Assembly: GCA_020853885.1 (NCBI GenBank)
Contig: JADYXZ010000020.1
Span: 310,001-374,000 of the forward strand
Source: Bradyrhizobiaceae bacterium
GTDB taxonomy: Bacteria > Pseudomonadota > Alphaproteobacteria > Rhizobiales > Xanthobacteraceae
Length of the DNA stretch: 64,000 nt
Reading direction: 5' to 3'
Below the pieces are notes generated by a model. It made no database searches, was not told where the DNA came from, and saw only the letters and a list, made by a program, of their open reading frames with translations. Both the position numbers and the translations under genes were made by a program. Numbering within the stretch: position 1 is the first letter of the stretch; each line of letters starts with the position of its first letter. Below, one piece after another: positions 31,322-40,694 of the stretch.

Positions 31322-32200
31322 TTATGCCGCGGTCGCCGCGAGCATCTCGGCGCTGATGCGGCCTTCGAACTCGAGCTCCACCGGGCCGGTCATAAGAATA
31401 TGGTCGTCGCGCTCGCGCCACTCGACGAAGAGGTCGCCGCCCGGCAGCGTCACACGCACCTTGCGGTCGGCAAGCTTCAGGCGCGCGGCGGCGACGGCGG
31501 CGGCGCAGGCGGCGGAGCCGCAGGCGCGGGTGAGGCCGGCGCCGCGCTCCCAGGTGCGGACGATCAGGTGATCGCGCGCCGCGACCTTGCAGAGCGAGAT
31601 GTTGGCGCGCTCGGGGAAGATCGGATGGTTTTCCAGCAGCGGGCCGAAGCGGGCGAGGTCGTAGGCGTTCACGTCGTCGTCGACCCAGAAGATCGCGTGC
31701 GGATTGCCGACGTTCACCGCCGACGGCGAATGCAGCACCGGGTTGTCGATCGGGCCGACCTGCAATTCGATGTGGCGCGTGTCGCGGAACTCCTCGGCGA
31801 GCGGAATGTCCTGCCATCCGAAGCGCGGCGCGCCCATGTCGACCGTCACCGTGTTCGGCTGCGGCTCGATCCTGCAGGACGAGAGCCCCGACGAAGTCTC
31901 GAAGTTCACCACGTCCTTGCCGCTGTCCCTGGCGACGATGGCGGCGATGCAGCGCATGCCGTTGCCGCACGCGCCGGATTCGGAGCCGTCGTTGTTGTAG
32001 ATGCGGACGAAGGCGTCGGTGCCCGGCGTCTTCGGCGGATAGAGCGCCATGATCTGATCGAACGGCACGGCGGCGGGGCGCGCGAGCGCGCGTGCCTCCT
32101 CCGGCGTGACCCGGGTGGAATCCTTGCGCAGGTCGAGCACGAGGATTTCGTTGCCGAGGCCGTTCATCTTGACGAACGGACGATTTTCAAGGGCGCTCAT
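31322..32200 (-). CDS. dapF: Diaminopimelate epimerase
   Basis: 292 residues. It converts LL- to meso-diaminopimelate for lysine and peptidoglycan synthesis. The two catalytic cysteines lie in GACGNGMRC (Cys 78) and RACGSAAC (Cys 227). It is the first gene of the dapF-mtaB-ftsY unit. A second diaminopimelate-pathway enzyme in the window, aspartate-semialdehyde dehydrogenase, is unlinked at 49.5 kb. Confidence 0.96.
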   Translation of the reverse strand: MSALENRPFVKMNGLGNEILVLDLRKDSTRVTPEEARALARPAAVPFDQIMALYPPKTPGTDAFVRIYNNDGSESGACGNGMRCIAAIVARDSGKDVVNFETSSGLSSCRIEPQPNTVTVDMGAPRFGWQDIPLAEEFRDTRHIELQVGPIDNPVLHSPSAVNVGNPHAIFWVDDDVNAYDLARFGPLLENHPIFPERANISLCKVAARDHLIVRTWERGAGLTRACGSAACAAAVAAARLKLADRKVRVTLPGGDLFVEWRERDDHILMTGPVELEFEGRISAEMLAATAA

Positions 32201-32289
32201 ACGACTGGCTTTTGGGACTGTCTCTTGGGGGACTTATATGGCGAAGCGGCGGGGGTTTGCGAGTCGGCGGTCCCGCGCCCCAAACATGG

Positions 32290-33351
32290 TTACAAATCCC
32301 ACACCTCGCCGGGCCGCAGGCGGCGGAAGCGTTCGGCCGGGATGTTCGCGGCTTTCAGCGCGGCTTCATGGGCGCGGCCGGCGGCGCCATAGCCGTCGTC
32401 GCCCATCGGGAAGGTGTCGAAGTGGTGAGCGAGCGCATAGTCGGCGCCGCAGTCGAGGAACGCCTGCACCGCCTCCTCCGGGTTCATGTGGACCTCCTGC
32501 ATGAACCAGCGCGGCTCATAGGCGCCGATCGGCAGGATGGCGAGGCGGAATGGTCCGTATTGCTCGCGCGCTTCGCGGAAATAGCGGCCGCCGTCGTAGC
32601 CGGTGTCGGCGACGTGGTAGATGCGGCCCGCGGGCGTGTCGGTCACGAAGGCGGCCCAGAGCGCCTTGTTGCGGTCGGTGAGGCCGCGCGCCGACCAGTG
32701 GCGCATAGGCGCGAGCGTGACCGAGACCTGTTTCGAGAGCCAAATCTTTGCGCCCCAGTCGTGCGCCTCGGTGGCGATCGATTCGTCGTGACCGTGGATG
32801 ATCGCATCGTTGCCGAGCGGCGTGATCACGCGCGGGCGGTGCGGCGTCACCAGCGCCGACAGCGTCGTGGCGTCGAGATGGTCGTAATGATTGTGCGAGA
32901 CAAGCACCGCGTCGATGGGCGGCAGGTCATCGAAGGCGATGCCCGGCGCGTTGCGGCGGCGCGGGCCGGCGAAGCTCACCGGCGAGGCGCGCTCGGACCA
33001 GACCGGATCGAGCAGCAAGTTCGCGCCGCCTGCCTGCAGCAGGATCGAGGCGTGGCCGACGAAGGAGACGCGCAGATTGTTGCCGTCGACGCGGCGCGGG
33101 GGCCGGTCGGCAAACGGGCTCGGCACCTGCTCGGGCCATTCGCCCTGATCGCGGGTGAACTGCCAGCGGAGGAAATCGAGGCGGCCCTGCTTCGTCGACC
33201 ATCCCGGCTCGAAGAAGCGGGCGCCGTCGAAATGGTCGGAGGGCGGGCCGTTGTAATAGCGGCTCTGCTCCGTGTAGGCGTAGAAGCCGGCGCCGCCGAC
33301 CAGGCCGGCGGCGGGCGCGAGCGTAAGGAAGCGGCGGCGGTTGAGCTTCAT
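32290..33351 (-). CDS. Tat-signal metallo-beta-lactamase-fold hydrolase, NAPE-PLD/UlaG-like
   Basis: 353 residues. The N-terminus NRRRFLTLAPAAGLVGG is a Tat-like signal or anchor. Metal motif HNHYDHLD (His 153, His 155, Asp 157, His 158) and the later HWSARG, VADTGYDGG and HHFDTFPMGDDG give the dinuclear zinc site. The layout matches bacterial relatives of N-acylphosphatidylethanolamine phospholipase D, which cleave phosphodiesters of lipids; the substrate is unproven. It is separated from dapF by about 90 bases and is transcribed in the same direction. Confidence 0.87.
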   Translation of the reverse strand: MKLNRRRFLTLAPAAGLVGGAGFYAYTEQSRYYNGPPSDHFDGARFFEPGWSTKQGRLDFLRWQFTRDQGEWPEQVPSPFADRPPRRVDGNNLRVSFVGHASILLQAGGANLLLDPVWSERASPVSFAGPRRRNAPGIAFDDLPPIDAVLVSHNHYDHLDATTLSALVTPHRPRVITPLGNDAIIHGHDESIATEAHDWGAKIWLSKQVSVTLAPMRHWSARGLTDRNKALWAAFVTDTPAGRIYHVADTGYDGGRYFREAREQYGPFRLAILPIGAYEPRWFMQEVHMNPEEAVQAFLDCGADYALAHHFDTFPMGDDGYGAAGRAHEAALKAANIPAERFRRLRPGEVWDL

Positions 33352-33658
33352 CGGGTGCTATGTAGGACGGGCGGCCGGATGATCCAGCGGAATTGCGACC
33401 GGGCCGTGAATAATCGGATGATTCCTTCGGTGGAACGGGCGCTTCTTGACTTGCCCGACCCCCGGGCGTAGTCGTCCCGCCATTACGACCGACGAGATTT
33501 TCTCGCGGCCGCCCGGGCCAGGCTGAAAGCCCCTGAAGAGCCCGGAGGTCACCGCCCGACAGCGCGTTGCGCCCTCGGGCGCGTTCGGCGTTGCGCGGCT
33601 CATCCTTTGAGACGCCCGGCTGCGCCGGGCTCCTCAGGATGAAGTCGAAAGAGAGACG
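33352..33658. other. 307-base gap before ffh: repeat and possible promoter, no gene seen
   Basis: Divergent region between the MBL-fold gene (minus) and ffh (plus). It holds CTTGACT (33445-33451) followed after 17 bases by TAGTCG, a weak promoter candidate for ffh, and a palindromic repeat at 33600-33642. No convincing reading frame was seen. Confidence 0.5.
33600..33642. repeat. Palindromic repeat immediately upstream of ffh
   Basis: TCATCCT and AGGATGA form the outer arms, GCCCGGC-TGC-GCCGGGC the inner hairpin. This CATCCTTTGAGACGCC-type repeat is common in Bradyrhizobium-like genomes (from memory). It ends 16 bases before the ffh start codon and would lie in the ffh mRNA leader. Confidence 0.65.
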
Positions 33659-35197
33659 ATGTTCGATAACCTGACCAACCGGCTCGGCGAGATTCTCGAC
33701 CGCCTGACGCGGCGCGGCGCGCTGTCGGAGGGCGATGTCGCGGAAGTCCTGCGCGAGGTGCGCCGCGCGCTGCTCGAAGCCGACGTGGCGCTGGAAGTCG
33801 TGCGCGGCTTCACCGAGCGCGTGCGCGAGCGGGCGGTCGGCGTCGAGGTGATCCGCTCGGTCACGCCGGGGCAGATGGTCGTCAAGATCGTGCACGACGA
33901 ACTGGTGGCGACGCTCGGCTCCGATGCGCAGACGGTCGATCTCAACGCGCCGGCGCCGGTGCCGATCCTGATGGTCGGCCTGCAGGGCTCGGGCAAGACC
34001 ACGACGACGGCGAAACTCGCGCGCCGCCTCAGCGAGCGCATGAAGCGCAAGGTCTTGATGGCGTCGCTCGACACGCGGCGGCCGGCGGCGATGGAACAGC
34101 TCGCCGTGCTGGGCCAGCAGATCAACGTCGACGTGCTGCCGATCGTCGAAGGACAGTCGGCGGTGCAGATCGCGAACCGCGCGCTGCAGGCGGCGAAGCT
34201 CGGCGGGCACGACGTGGTGCTGCTCGACAGCGCCGGCCGCGTCACCGTCGACGAGGCGCTGATGGCGGAAGTGGCCGAGGTCGCGCGCAACACCAAGCCG
34301 CATGAAATCCTGCTTGTTGCCGACGCGCTCACCGGCCAGGACGCGGTGGCGACGGCGCGCGCCTTCGATGCGCGGCTCTCGCTCACCGGCATCGTGCTCA
34401 CGCGCGTCGACGGCGACGGGCGCGGGGGTGCCGCGCTCTCGATGCGCGCGGTCACCGGCAAGCCGATCAAGCTGATCGGTACCGGCGAAAAGCTCGACGC
34501 GCTGGAGGATTTCGATCCGCACCGCATTGCCGGCCGCATCCTCGGCATGGGCGACGTGGTGGCGCTCGTCGAGAAGGCGGCGGAGAACATCGACGCCGAG
34601 AAGGCGCGCGCGGTCGCCGAGAAAATGCGCAAGGGCGCGTTCGATCTCTCGGACCTGCGCGAGCAGCTTTCGCAGATGGAGAAGATGGGCGGCATCGGCG
34701 GGCTCATGGGCATGATGCCGGGCGTCGCCAAGATGAAGAACCAGATCGCCGCCGCCAATCTCGACGAGAAAGTGTTGAAGCGGCAGAAGGCGATCATCGA
34801 TTCGATGACGCCGAAGGAGCGGCGCAACCCGGACATTCTCAAAGCCTCGCGCAAGCGGCGCATCGCGGCGGGCTCCGGCACCAAGGTCGAGGAGATCAAC
34901 CGGCTGCTGAAGATGCACCGGCAGATGGCCGACGTGATGAAGGCCATGGGCTCGGGCAAGCGTGGCGCGCTCGGCGGGCTCGGGCAGATGCTCGGTTTCG
35001 GCGGCGGCGCGCCGAGCCCGGAAGCGATGAAGCAGCTCGCAAGCAAGATGCCGGGCGGGCTGCCCGGCGGCGCGGGCGGGCTGCCGCCGAATTTCCCCGG
35101 CGCGCCGGGGCAATTGCCGGGTCTCGGCGGAAAATTGCCCGGCCTCGGCGGACTGCCGGGATTGGGCGGCCCGAAGAATTTCGAAAAGAAAAAGTGA
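33659..35197 (+). CDS. ffh: Signal recognition particle protein Ffh
   Basis: 512 residues. NG domain with G1 [27 protein letters not shown]3 LLDSAGR and the [11 protein letters not shown]4/G5 region, then the Met-rich M domain (for example [15 protein letters not shown]) that binds 4.5S RNA and signal sequences, and a long Gly/Pro/Leu-rich tail typical of Rhizobiales. It targets nascent membrane proteins to FtsY. It heads the ffh-rpsP-rimM-trmD-rplS string, 26 bases from rpsP. Confidence 0.98.
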   Translation: MFDNLTNRLGEILDRLTRRGALSEGDVAEVLREVRRALLEADVALEVVRGFTERVRERAVGVEVIRSVTPGQMVVKIVHDELVATLGSDAQTVDLNAPAPVPILMVGLQGSGKTTTTAKLARRLSERMKRKVLMASLDTRRPAAMEQLAVLGQQINVDVLPIVEGQSAVQIANRALQAAKLGGHDVVLLDSAGRVTVDEALMAEVAEVARNTKPHEILLVADALTGQDAVATARAFDARLSLTGIVLTRVDGDGRGGAALSMRAVTGKPIKLIGTGEKLDALEDFDPHRIAGRILGMGDVVALVEKAAENIDAEKARAVAEKMRKGAFDLSDLREQLSQMEKMGGIGGLMGMMPGVAKMKNQIAAANLDEKVLKRQKAIIDSMTPKERRNPDILKASRKRRIAAGSGTKVEEINRLLKMHRQMADVMKAMGSGKRGALGGLGQMLGFGGGAPSPEAMKQLASKMPGGLPGGAGGLPPNFPGAPGQLPGLGGKLPGLGGLPGLGGPKNFEKKK

Positions 35198-35223
35198 CAG
35201 CATTCAACGAAAGGAAAACCCGA

Positions 35224-35628
35224 ATGTCTCTCAAGATCCGTTTGGCCCGGGTGGGCACCAAGAAGCGGCCGCAGTTCCGAGTCGTCGTTGCCGATTCGCG
35301 CTATCCGCGCGACGGCCGCTTCATCGAGAAGCTCGGCACCTACAATCCGATGCTGCCGAAGGACTCGAAGGAGCGCGTGAACCTCGACCTCGAGCGCGTG
35401 CAGCACTGGCTGTCGAAGGGCGCGCAGCCGACCGACCGCGTGCTGCGCTTCCTCGACGCCGCCGGCATCCGCAAGCGCGAGCCGCGCAACAATCCGCAGC
35501 GCGCGGTGCCGCGCAAGGAGCGCAAGGCGCAGGCCGAAGCGGCAGCGGCGGGCGGCGGTGCTCCCGCGCCGGCGGCGAAGCCGGCTGAGGCCCCGGCAGC
35601 CCCGGCCGGCGAAGCGGCGGCGAGCTGA
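35224..35628 (+). CDS. rpsP: 30S ribosomal protein S16
   Basis: 134 residues from ATG 35224 with AAGG about ten bases upstream. [20 protein letters not shown] and the [13 protein letters not shown] segment are diagnostic. The core of about 85 residues is followed by an Ala/Pro-rich tail, as in other Alphaproteobacteria. S16 is needed for 30S assembly. Confidence 0.98.
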   Translation: MSLKIRLARVGTKKRPQFRVVVADSRYPRDGRFIEKLGTYNPMLPKDSKERVNLDLERVQHWLSKGAQPTDRVLRFLDAAGIRKREPRNNPQRAVPRKERKAQAEAAAAGGGAPAPAAKPAEAPAAPAGEAAAS

Positions 35629-35633
35629 GCTTC

Positions 35634-36176
35634 TTGAACGCCGCGCAGCGGGTCCGGGTCGGCAGGATCGGCGCCGCGCACGGCATCCGCGGCGAGGTGC
35701 GGCTGTTCGTCGATGCCGACGATCCGCTCGACGTGAAGAAGCTCGGCGCGCTCGAGGACGAAGCGGGCGCGCGCTGCTTCCGGATCGTCGCGCTGCGCCA
35801 AGGCAAGGGCCATCTGATCGCGCGCCTCGAGGGCGTTGATGACCGCACGGCGGCGGAGCGGCTCACCAATCTCGAACTTTACGTTCCGCGCGATCGGCTG
35901 CCGCAGCAGAAGGACAAGGACACGTTCTATCAGGCGGACCTCGTCGGACTGCGGGTCGAAAGCGCGGACGGCGAAAGGCTCGGGACGTTGCTAGCGGTGC
36001 AGAATTTCGGCGCCGGGGACATTCTGGAGATTTCGCCGCCGGGCGGCGGCGAGAGCTTCATGATCCCGTTCCGCGATCCGTTCGTGCCGGCGGTCGATAT
36101 CGAGGGCGGCAAGGTCGTGCTCGAGTTGCCGGCTGACTTCTTCGAGCCGGTGCAACGCTCGCGAGATGAAACATGA
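35634..36176 (+). CDS. rimM: Ribosome maturation factor RimM
   Basis: 180 residues from a TTG start five bases after the rpsP stop. N-terminal [20 protein letters not shown] and the PRC-barrel end with [20 protein letters not shown] are diagnostic. RimM binds S19 and aids 30S head assembly. The stop overlaps trmD by four bases (ATGA). Confidence 0.95.
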   Translation: MNAAQRVRVGRIGAAHGIRGEVRLFVDADDPLDVKKLGALEDEAGARCFRIVALRQGKGHLIARLEGVDDRTAAERLTNLELYVPRDRLPQQKDKDTFYQADLVGLRVESADGERLGTLLAVQNFGAGDILEISPPGGGESFMIPFRDPFVPAVDIEGGKVVLELPADFFEPVQRSRDET

Positions 36177-36883
36177 CCTGGCGCGCGACGGTGCTGACGA
36201 TCTTCCCGGAGCTGTTTCCGGGGCCGCTCGGGACGAGCCTTGCGGGCAAGGCGCTCGCGGCCGGCATCTGGTCGTGCGAGGCGGTCGACATCCGCGAGTT
36301 CGGCGAGGGCAGGCACCGCTCGGTGGACGATACGCCGGCGGGCGGCGGGCCGGGCATGGTGATGCGGGCCGACGTGCTGGCGCGGGCCGTCGATTCGGTT
36401 GCGAAACCCAGCGATTCGCGTCCGAAACTCCTGATGTCGCCGCGCGGCAAGCCGCTCGAGCAGGCCCGCGTGCGGGCGCTCGCGGCAGGCGAGGGGGTGA
36501 TCGTGCTCGCCGCCCGCTTCGAGGGGGTGGACGAGCGCCTGATCGAGGCGAGGGCGCTCGAGGAGGTCTCGATCGGCGATTACGTGCTGTCGGGGGGCGA
36601 GATTGCGGCTTACGCCCTGATCGACGCCTGCGTCCGGCTGCTCCCCGGGGTCATGGGCAAGGAGGCGTCCGGGGCCGAGGAGAGCTTCGAGGCGGGGCTC
36701 CTCGAATACCCGCAATTCACGAGGCCGCAGGAGTTCGAGGGCCGTCCCATCCCCGAAGTCCTGCTTTCCGGGGACCACAAGCGGATTCGGGCCTGGCGGC
36801 AGGCGGAGGCCGAGCGGCTGACCCGCGAGCGGCGGCCCGATCTCTGGGCCCGGCGCAAGGGGGACGGGCCCAAAAGCGAATGA
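36173..36883 (+). CDS. trmD: tRNA (guanine37-N1)-methyltransferase TrmD
   Basis: 236 residues. SPOUT-fold knot motifs are seen: [20 protein letters not shown] and [21 protein letters not shown]-terminal [20 protein letters not shown] and GGGPGMVM are typical. It methylates G37 of tRNAs reading CNN codons and prevents frameshifting. Coupled to rimM. Confidence 0.97.
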   Translation: MTWRATVLTIFPELFPGPLGTSLAGKALAAGIWSCEAVDIREFGEGRHRSVDDTPAGGGPGMVMRADVLARAVDSVAKPSDSRPKLLMSPRGKPLEQARVRALAAGEGVIVLAARFEGVDERLIEARALEEVSIGDYVLSGGEIAAYALIDACVRLLPGVMGKEASGAEESFEAGLLEYPQFTRPQEFEGRPIPEVLLSGDHKRIRAWRQAEAERLTRERRPDLWARRKGDGPKSE

Positions 36884-36967
36884 CAAGGCCCCCGACATGT
36901 CGTATAGGCGGCGCCGATCCCATACGGACAAGAAGCCGTCACGCCCGCTCGGGGCGCAGAGGTTGCC

Positions 36968-37372
36968 ATGAACATTATCGAGACCATCGAGCGCGAAGAG
37001 ATCGCGCGCGTCACCCAGGGCAAACAGATCCCCGATTTCGGCCCGGGCGACACCTTGAAGGTGAACGTGAAGGTCGTCGAAGGCGACCGCACCCGCATCC
37101 AGGCCTACGAGGGCGTGTGCATCGGTCGCCACGGCTCGGGCCTGCACGAGAGCTTCACCGTCCGCAAGATTTCCTACGGCGAAGGCGTCGAGCGCGTGTT
37201 TCCGCTCTACTCGCCGATGCTCGACTCGATCGAGGTCGTGCGCCGCGGCAAGGTGCGCCGCGCCAAGCTCTATTACCTGCGCGAGCGGCGCGGGAAGAAG
37301 GCGCGCATCACCGAGCGGCAGGATTTCGGCGAGAGCGCCGGAGCGGAAGCCGCGGAAGCCAAGGCCGAGTGA
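36968..37372 (+). CDS. rplS: 50S ribosomal protein L19
   Basis: 134 residues. [34 protein letters not shown] and [20 protein letters not shown] are diagnostic. L19 sits at the 30S-50S interface. Last gene of the operon, 84 bases after trmD. Confidence 0.98.
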   Translation: MNIIETIEREEIARVTQGKQIPDFGPGDTLKVNVKVVEGDRTRIQAYEGVCIGRHGSGLHESFTVRKISYGEGVERVFPLYSPMLDSIEVVRRGKVRRAKLYYLRERRGKKARITERQDFGESAGAEAAEAKAE

Positions 37373-37389
37373 TCGCGGCCCGGCGTTCG

Positions 37390-37418
37390 TTGCCGGTCGC
37401 AGCCGCGAAGCCTATATT
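37390..37418 (+). promoter_or_regulatory. Sigma70-type promoter upstream of leuC
   Basis: TTGCCG, 17-base spacer, TATATT. Transcription would start about 37425, at or next to an ATG (37426) that opens a 47-codon frame, so that frame could be read as a leaderless message. Confidence 0.5.
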
Positions 37419-37425
37419 GACGGCC

Positions 37426-37569
37426 ATGCGTTCACAGCGGCAGCCGATGCAGCATGGATTGCGGGCGAGCGAAGGCGTTCGCCTGCAGCGCGTCGTGCTG
37501 CAGGATCACGTGCGGCTGCCGTGGCGCTTCTTCGGACGGCTGACGGCGGCGGTTCAGGCGGGCCTCTGA
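37426..37569 (+). CDS. Possible leaderless leader peptide before leuC, 47 residues
   Basis: ATG 37426 to TGA 37569. No Shine-Dalgarno, but the ATG coincides with the predicted transcription start. The peptide has six scattered leucines (for example [16 protein letters not shown]) and ends AVQAGL, with no long leucine run. Two hairpins follow before leuC. It may be a translation-coupled attenuator or simply a chance frame. Confidence 0.35.
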   Translation: MRSQRQPMQHGLRASEGVRLQRVVLQDHVRLPWRFFGRLTAAVQAGL

Positions 37570-37575
37570 AGGCGG

Positions 37576-37627
37576 ACAGCCGGCAAGGCCGGCTCTCTCG
37601 GCATCCGATCCGGATGCCGGTTTCCGT
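37576..37627 (+). promoter_or_regulatory. Tandem hairpins in the leuC leader
   Basis: AGCCGGC-AAG-GCCGGCT (37578-37594) and CGGCATCCG-ATC-CGGATGCCG (37599-37619), the latter followed by GTTTCC. They lie between the 47-codon frame and the leuC start and resemble an attenuator, although the T-run is weak. Confidence 0.4.
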
Positions 37628-37657
37628 ACCGTCCGTTCCTCTCACCGAGTCACAGCC

Positions 37658-39067
37658 ATGAAACCGCGCACGCTCTACGACAAGATCTGGGACGATCACC
37701 TGGTCGACGAACAGGCCGACGGCACCTGTCTCCTCTATATCGACCGCCACCTCGTGCACGAGGTGACGAGCCCGCAGGCCTTCGAGGGTCTGCGCATGGC
37801 GAAGCGCCGCGTCCATGCGCCGGAGAAGACGCTCGCGGTCGTGGATCACAACGTGCCGACGTCGGACCGCTCGCTCCCCAACCCCGATCCGGAATCCGCC
37901 ACGCAGATCGAGGCGCTCGCCGAGAACGCGCGTGAGTTCGGCATCGAATATTACAACGAGCACGACAAGCGGCAGGGCATCGTGCATGTGATCGGGCCGG
38001 AGCAGGGCTTCACGCTGCCCGGCACGACGATCGTGTGCGGCGACAGCCATACCTCGACGCATGGCGCGTTCGGCGCGCTCGCGCACGGCATCGGCACGAG
38101 CGAGGTCGAGCACGTGCTGGCGACGCAGACGCTGATCCAGTCGAAGGCGAAGAACATGCGCATCACCGTCGACGGGAAGCTGCCGGACGGCGTCGGCGCG
38201 AAAGACATCATCCTCGCCATCATCGGCGAGATCGGCACGGCGGGGGGCACCGGCCACGTCATCGAGTACGCGGGCGATGCAATCCGCGCGCTCACGATGG
38301 AAGGCCGCATGACGGTCTGCAACATGTCGATCGAGGGCGGCGCGCGGGCCGGCATGGTGGCGCCGGACGAGAAGACCTACGCCTATCTCAAGGATCGACC
38401 GCGTGCGCCGAAGGGCAAGGCGTGGGACGAGGCCATGCGCTACTGGGAGACGCTTTCCTCCGACGAGGGCGCCGCGTTCGACCGCGAAATCCGGCTCGAC
38501 GCCGCGGCGCTGCCGCCGATCGTGAGCTGGGGCACGAGCCCGGAGGACGTGGTCTCGGTGACCGGGATCGTGCCGGACCCGAACGACATCGCCGACGAGC
38601 ACAAGCGCGCCGCCAAGGCGCGCGCGCTCGACTATATGGGCCTCACGCCGGGCACGAAGATCACCGACATCAAGCTCGACCGCGTGTTCATCGGCTCCTG
38701 CACCAACGGCCGCATCGAGGACCTGCGGCTCGTCGCCAAGATGGTCGGCGGCCGCAAGGTGCACGCGGACGTGCGGGCGATGATCGTGCCGGGCTCGGGA
38801 CTTGTGAAGGCGCAGGCCGAGGCCGAGGGCCTTGACAAGATCTTCAAGGCGGCGGGCTTCGACTGGCGCGAGCCGGGCTGCTCCATGTGCCTTGCCATGA
38901 ATCCGGACAAGCTCGCGCCGGGCGAGCGCTGCGCGTCGACCTCGAACCGCAACTTCGAGGGCCGGCAGGGCTACAAGGGACGCACGCATCTCGTGTCGCC
39001 GGCGATGGCGGCAGCGGCGGCGGTGGCCGGACGTTTCGTCGACATCCGCAACTGGCCGCAGCACTGA
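37658..39067 (+). CDS. leuC: 3-isopropylmalate dehydratase large subunit
   Basis: 469 residues. It isomerises 2- to 3-isopropylmalate in leucine synthesis together with LeuD (42887). The [4Fe-4S] ligands lie in FIGSCTNGR and in [30 protein letters not shown] is diagnostic. The large and small subunits are separated by 3.8 kb of other genes. A hairpin after the stop may be its terminator. Confidence 0.97.
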   Translation: MKPRTLYDKIWDDHLVDEQADGTCLLYIDRHLVHEVTSPQAFEGLRMAKRRVHAPEKTLAVVDHNVPTSDRSLPNPDPESATQIEALAENAREFGIEYYNEHDKRQGIVHVIGPEQGFTLPGTTIVCGDSHTSTHGAFGALAHGIGTSEVEHVLATQTLIQSKAKNMRITVDGKLPDGVGAKDIILAIIGEIGTAGGTGHVIEYAGDAIRALTMEGRMTVCNMSIEGGARAGMVAPDEKTYAYLKDRPRAPKGKAWDEAMRYWETLSSDEGAAFDREIRLDAAALPPIVSWGTSPEDVVSVTGIVPDPNDIADEHKRAAKARALDYMGLTPGTKITDIKLDRVFIGSCTNGRIEDLRLVAKMVGGRKVHADVRAMIVPGSGLVKAQAEAEGLDKIFKAAGFDWREPGCSMCLAMNPDKLAPGERCASTSNRNFEGRQGYKGRTHLVSPAMAAAAAVAGRFVDIRNWPQH

Positions 39068-39090
39068 AAAATTCGCCGGCAGGAAGAATC

Positions 39091-39125
39091 AACGGGCGCG
39101 TCAGCGACGCGCCCGTTGCCTTTGT
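39091..39125 (+). terminator. Probable terminator after leuC
   Basis: Perfect 12-bp stem AACGGGCGCGTC / GACGCGCCCGTT with loop AGC, followed by GCCTTTGT. The T-run is short, so this is probable rather than certain. It could serve both converging genes. Confidence 0.55.
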
Positions 39126-39155
39126 CGGGACTCGAGTGTTGGCGATTGCGACATT

Positions 39156-39446
39156 CTACCAGCAACGCCACACGTAGCGGTAGTGGCGCGGACTCCACAC
39201 ATAACCGCAACGATGCGGACGGTACGGACGGTAGAAGTGATAGCCGTAGCCGTAGGGCGCGCCCCACCGCCAATGGTGCCGGTGGTGTCTGCGCCAGCGC
39301 ACATCCGTGACATCGGACAGCGTTGCCTGACCGGCGTGCGTTGCCGCCGCGGGTGCGGCGGCCCAATGCGCGGCGGCGGGACTTGCGGCCGTCGCGGCCA
39401 CGAACAACGTCGCAGTAGCAGCGATCAGCAGGGCACTTCTGAACAT
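39156..39446 (-). CDS. Small exported His/Tyr/Arg-rich protein
   Basis: 96 residues from ATG 39446, with GGAGAGAG about ten bases upstream. A signal peptide (ALLIAATATLFVAATAASP) precedes a mature part dominated by histidine, tyrosine, tryptophan and arginine (WRRHHRHHWRWGAPYGYGYH and RHYRYVWRCW). Such small exported GYGY-type proteins recur in Rhizobiales. The histidine cluster could bind metal, but no function is known. Confidence 0.7.
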   Translation of the reverse strand: MFRSALLIAATATLFVAATAASPAAAHWAAAPAAATHAGQATLSDVTDVRWRRHHRHHWRWGAPYGYGYHFYRPYRPHRCGYVWSPRHYRYVWRCW

Positions 39447-39703
39447 TTTCGACTCTCTCCTCAATGCGATCGGCGCGCGGTTGAAAGCGCGTGCGATCGA
39501 AGTCGTGCTCCCAGCCGCTCGGCAGTCTGGCGCTCGCGCGTGAACGACCGCTGATTTCCATGTTCATCCGCGGTTCATTCTTTTTTTTGCGGCGAGCGCG
39601 ATGCCGCTTCCGGCGAGCGATGCGAAATTCTAGGATGGTTCGGTCACTGTTCCGGGCGATCAAGCGATGACGATTTTTCGTTCCTGTTGCAGCGTTGCAT
39701 CAC

Positions 39704-40150
39704 ATGAGCGGCGGTGATTTCTGGCAACGCGCCAAAGCGCCGTCGCTCGACGCGTTCGAGGCGATGGCGGAAGCGGCCTATGCGCGGCTGCCAAAACCCT
39801 TCCGCAAACTGTGCGACGGCGTCGTGATCCGTATCGAGGATTTCCCCGACGAGGATGTGATCGCCGAGATGGAACTCGAGAGTCCGTTCGAGATCCTCGG
39901 CCTTTTCACCGGCGTCGGGCTTTCGCAGGACGGCGCGGTTCCCGAGACGGGGAGGCTGCCGAACACCGTGCATCTCTACCGCAGGCCGATCCTCGACTAC
40001 TGGGCCGAGCACGACGAGGCGCTCGGCACGATCATCACGCACGTGCTCGTGCACGAGATCGGCCATCATTTCGGGCTGTCGGACGAAGACATGGAAGCGA
40101 TCGAAGCCGCGGCCGACGAGGCGCTGCCGGACACAAAAGACCGGCGCTAG
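39704..40150 (+). CDS. Minimal zinc metallopeptidase (zincin, PF06262-like)
   Basis: 148 residues from ATG 39704. The zinc motif VHEIGHHFGLSDEDM (His 117, Glu 118, His 121) and the preceding TIITHVLVHE helix match the acidic minimal zincins found in many bacteria. GLFTGVGLSQDG and VHLYRRPILDYW are shared family stretches. Cytosolic, with no signal peptide. Substrate unknown. Confidence 0.88.
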   Translation: MSGGDFWQRAKAPSLDAFEAMAEAAYARLPKPFRKLCDGVVIRIEDFPDEDVIAEMELESPFEILGLFTGVGLSQDGAVPETGRLPNTVHLYRRPILDYWAEHDEALGTIITHVLVHEIGHHFGLSDEDMEAIEAAADEALPDTKDRR

Positions 40151-40178
40151 AGCGGACCTGACGGTCTGGCGCTTTTTC
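40151..40178 (+). terminator. Probable terminator after the zincin gene
   Basis: AGCG-GACC-TGAC-GGTC-TGG-CGCT forms an interrupted stem followed by TTTT. The sequence resembles a dispersed element following genes in related genomes. Confidence 0.5.
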
Positions 40179-40319
40179 GAGCGCGAATGGCCCATTCTAC
40201 GGCCGGGCCAAGCGCGGGTCGTCGCGCCGCCGGCTGGTACCGGAAGACTGGTTTACGGCTACGGCATCCTCCATGCTACGCTGCGCCCTTCCGTTGCGCT
40301 CAGCAGTCGGGGCGAAGAC

Positions 40320-40694
40320 GTGGCGCTGAGAGTTCTCGATAAACACCGTGCCGAGGCGCTGGAAGCGCTTTGCGAGCTGATCGTACCCGGGTCCTCGCGG
40401 GTCGGCCCGGTCATCTATATCGATGCAGTGCTGGCAACGATGCCGGCCGAGGCGCAAACCGCAGCTCTCGGCGCGATCGACGCGCTCGCCACCGATCCGT
40501 CGGACGAGGCGCTTGCGCGACAGCAACGCACTCCCGAATTCGGGTTTTTGCGCGCGCTCGCCATCGAGGCCTTCTACAGCGACTTCGTTGCTCCGGGCAA
40601 AGCGGGACCCGGGGCGTGGACGGAGATTGATTTCCAGCCGCCGCGTGCGGCCGACCTCGATCGCGACTGGTCGTACCTGGAGATCGAACGATGA
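40320..40694 (+). CDS. Gluconate 2-dehydrogenase gamma-subunit-like protein, short
   Basis: 124 residues from a GTG. ALEALCELIVPGSSRVGPVI then YIDAVLAT and FGFLRALAIEAFYSDF match subunit 3 of membrane gluconate or sugar dehydrogenases, which help export or assemble the flavoprotein. The usual Tat signal is missing and the protein is shorter than typical members (about 170-200). It overlaps the GMC gene by four bases (ATGA), which fits a two-subunit enzyme. Confidence 0.75.
   Translation: MALRVLDKHRAEALEALCELIVPGSSRVGPVIYIDAVLATMPAEAQTAALGAIDALATDPSDEALARQQRTPEFGFLRALAIEAFYSDFVAPGKAGPGAWTEIDFQPPRAADLDRDWSYLEIER

Noticed and set aside
39575-39600. T-run (TTCTTTTTTTT) as a terminator near 39.6 kb
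   Set aside because: Only a five-pair stem with a large loop precedes it, and no plus-strand gene lies upstream for it to serve.
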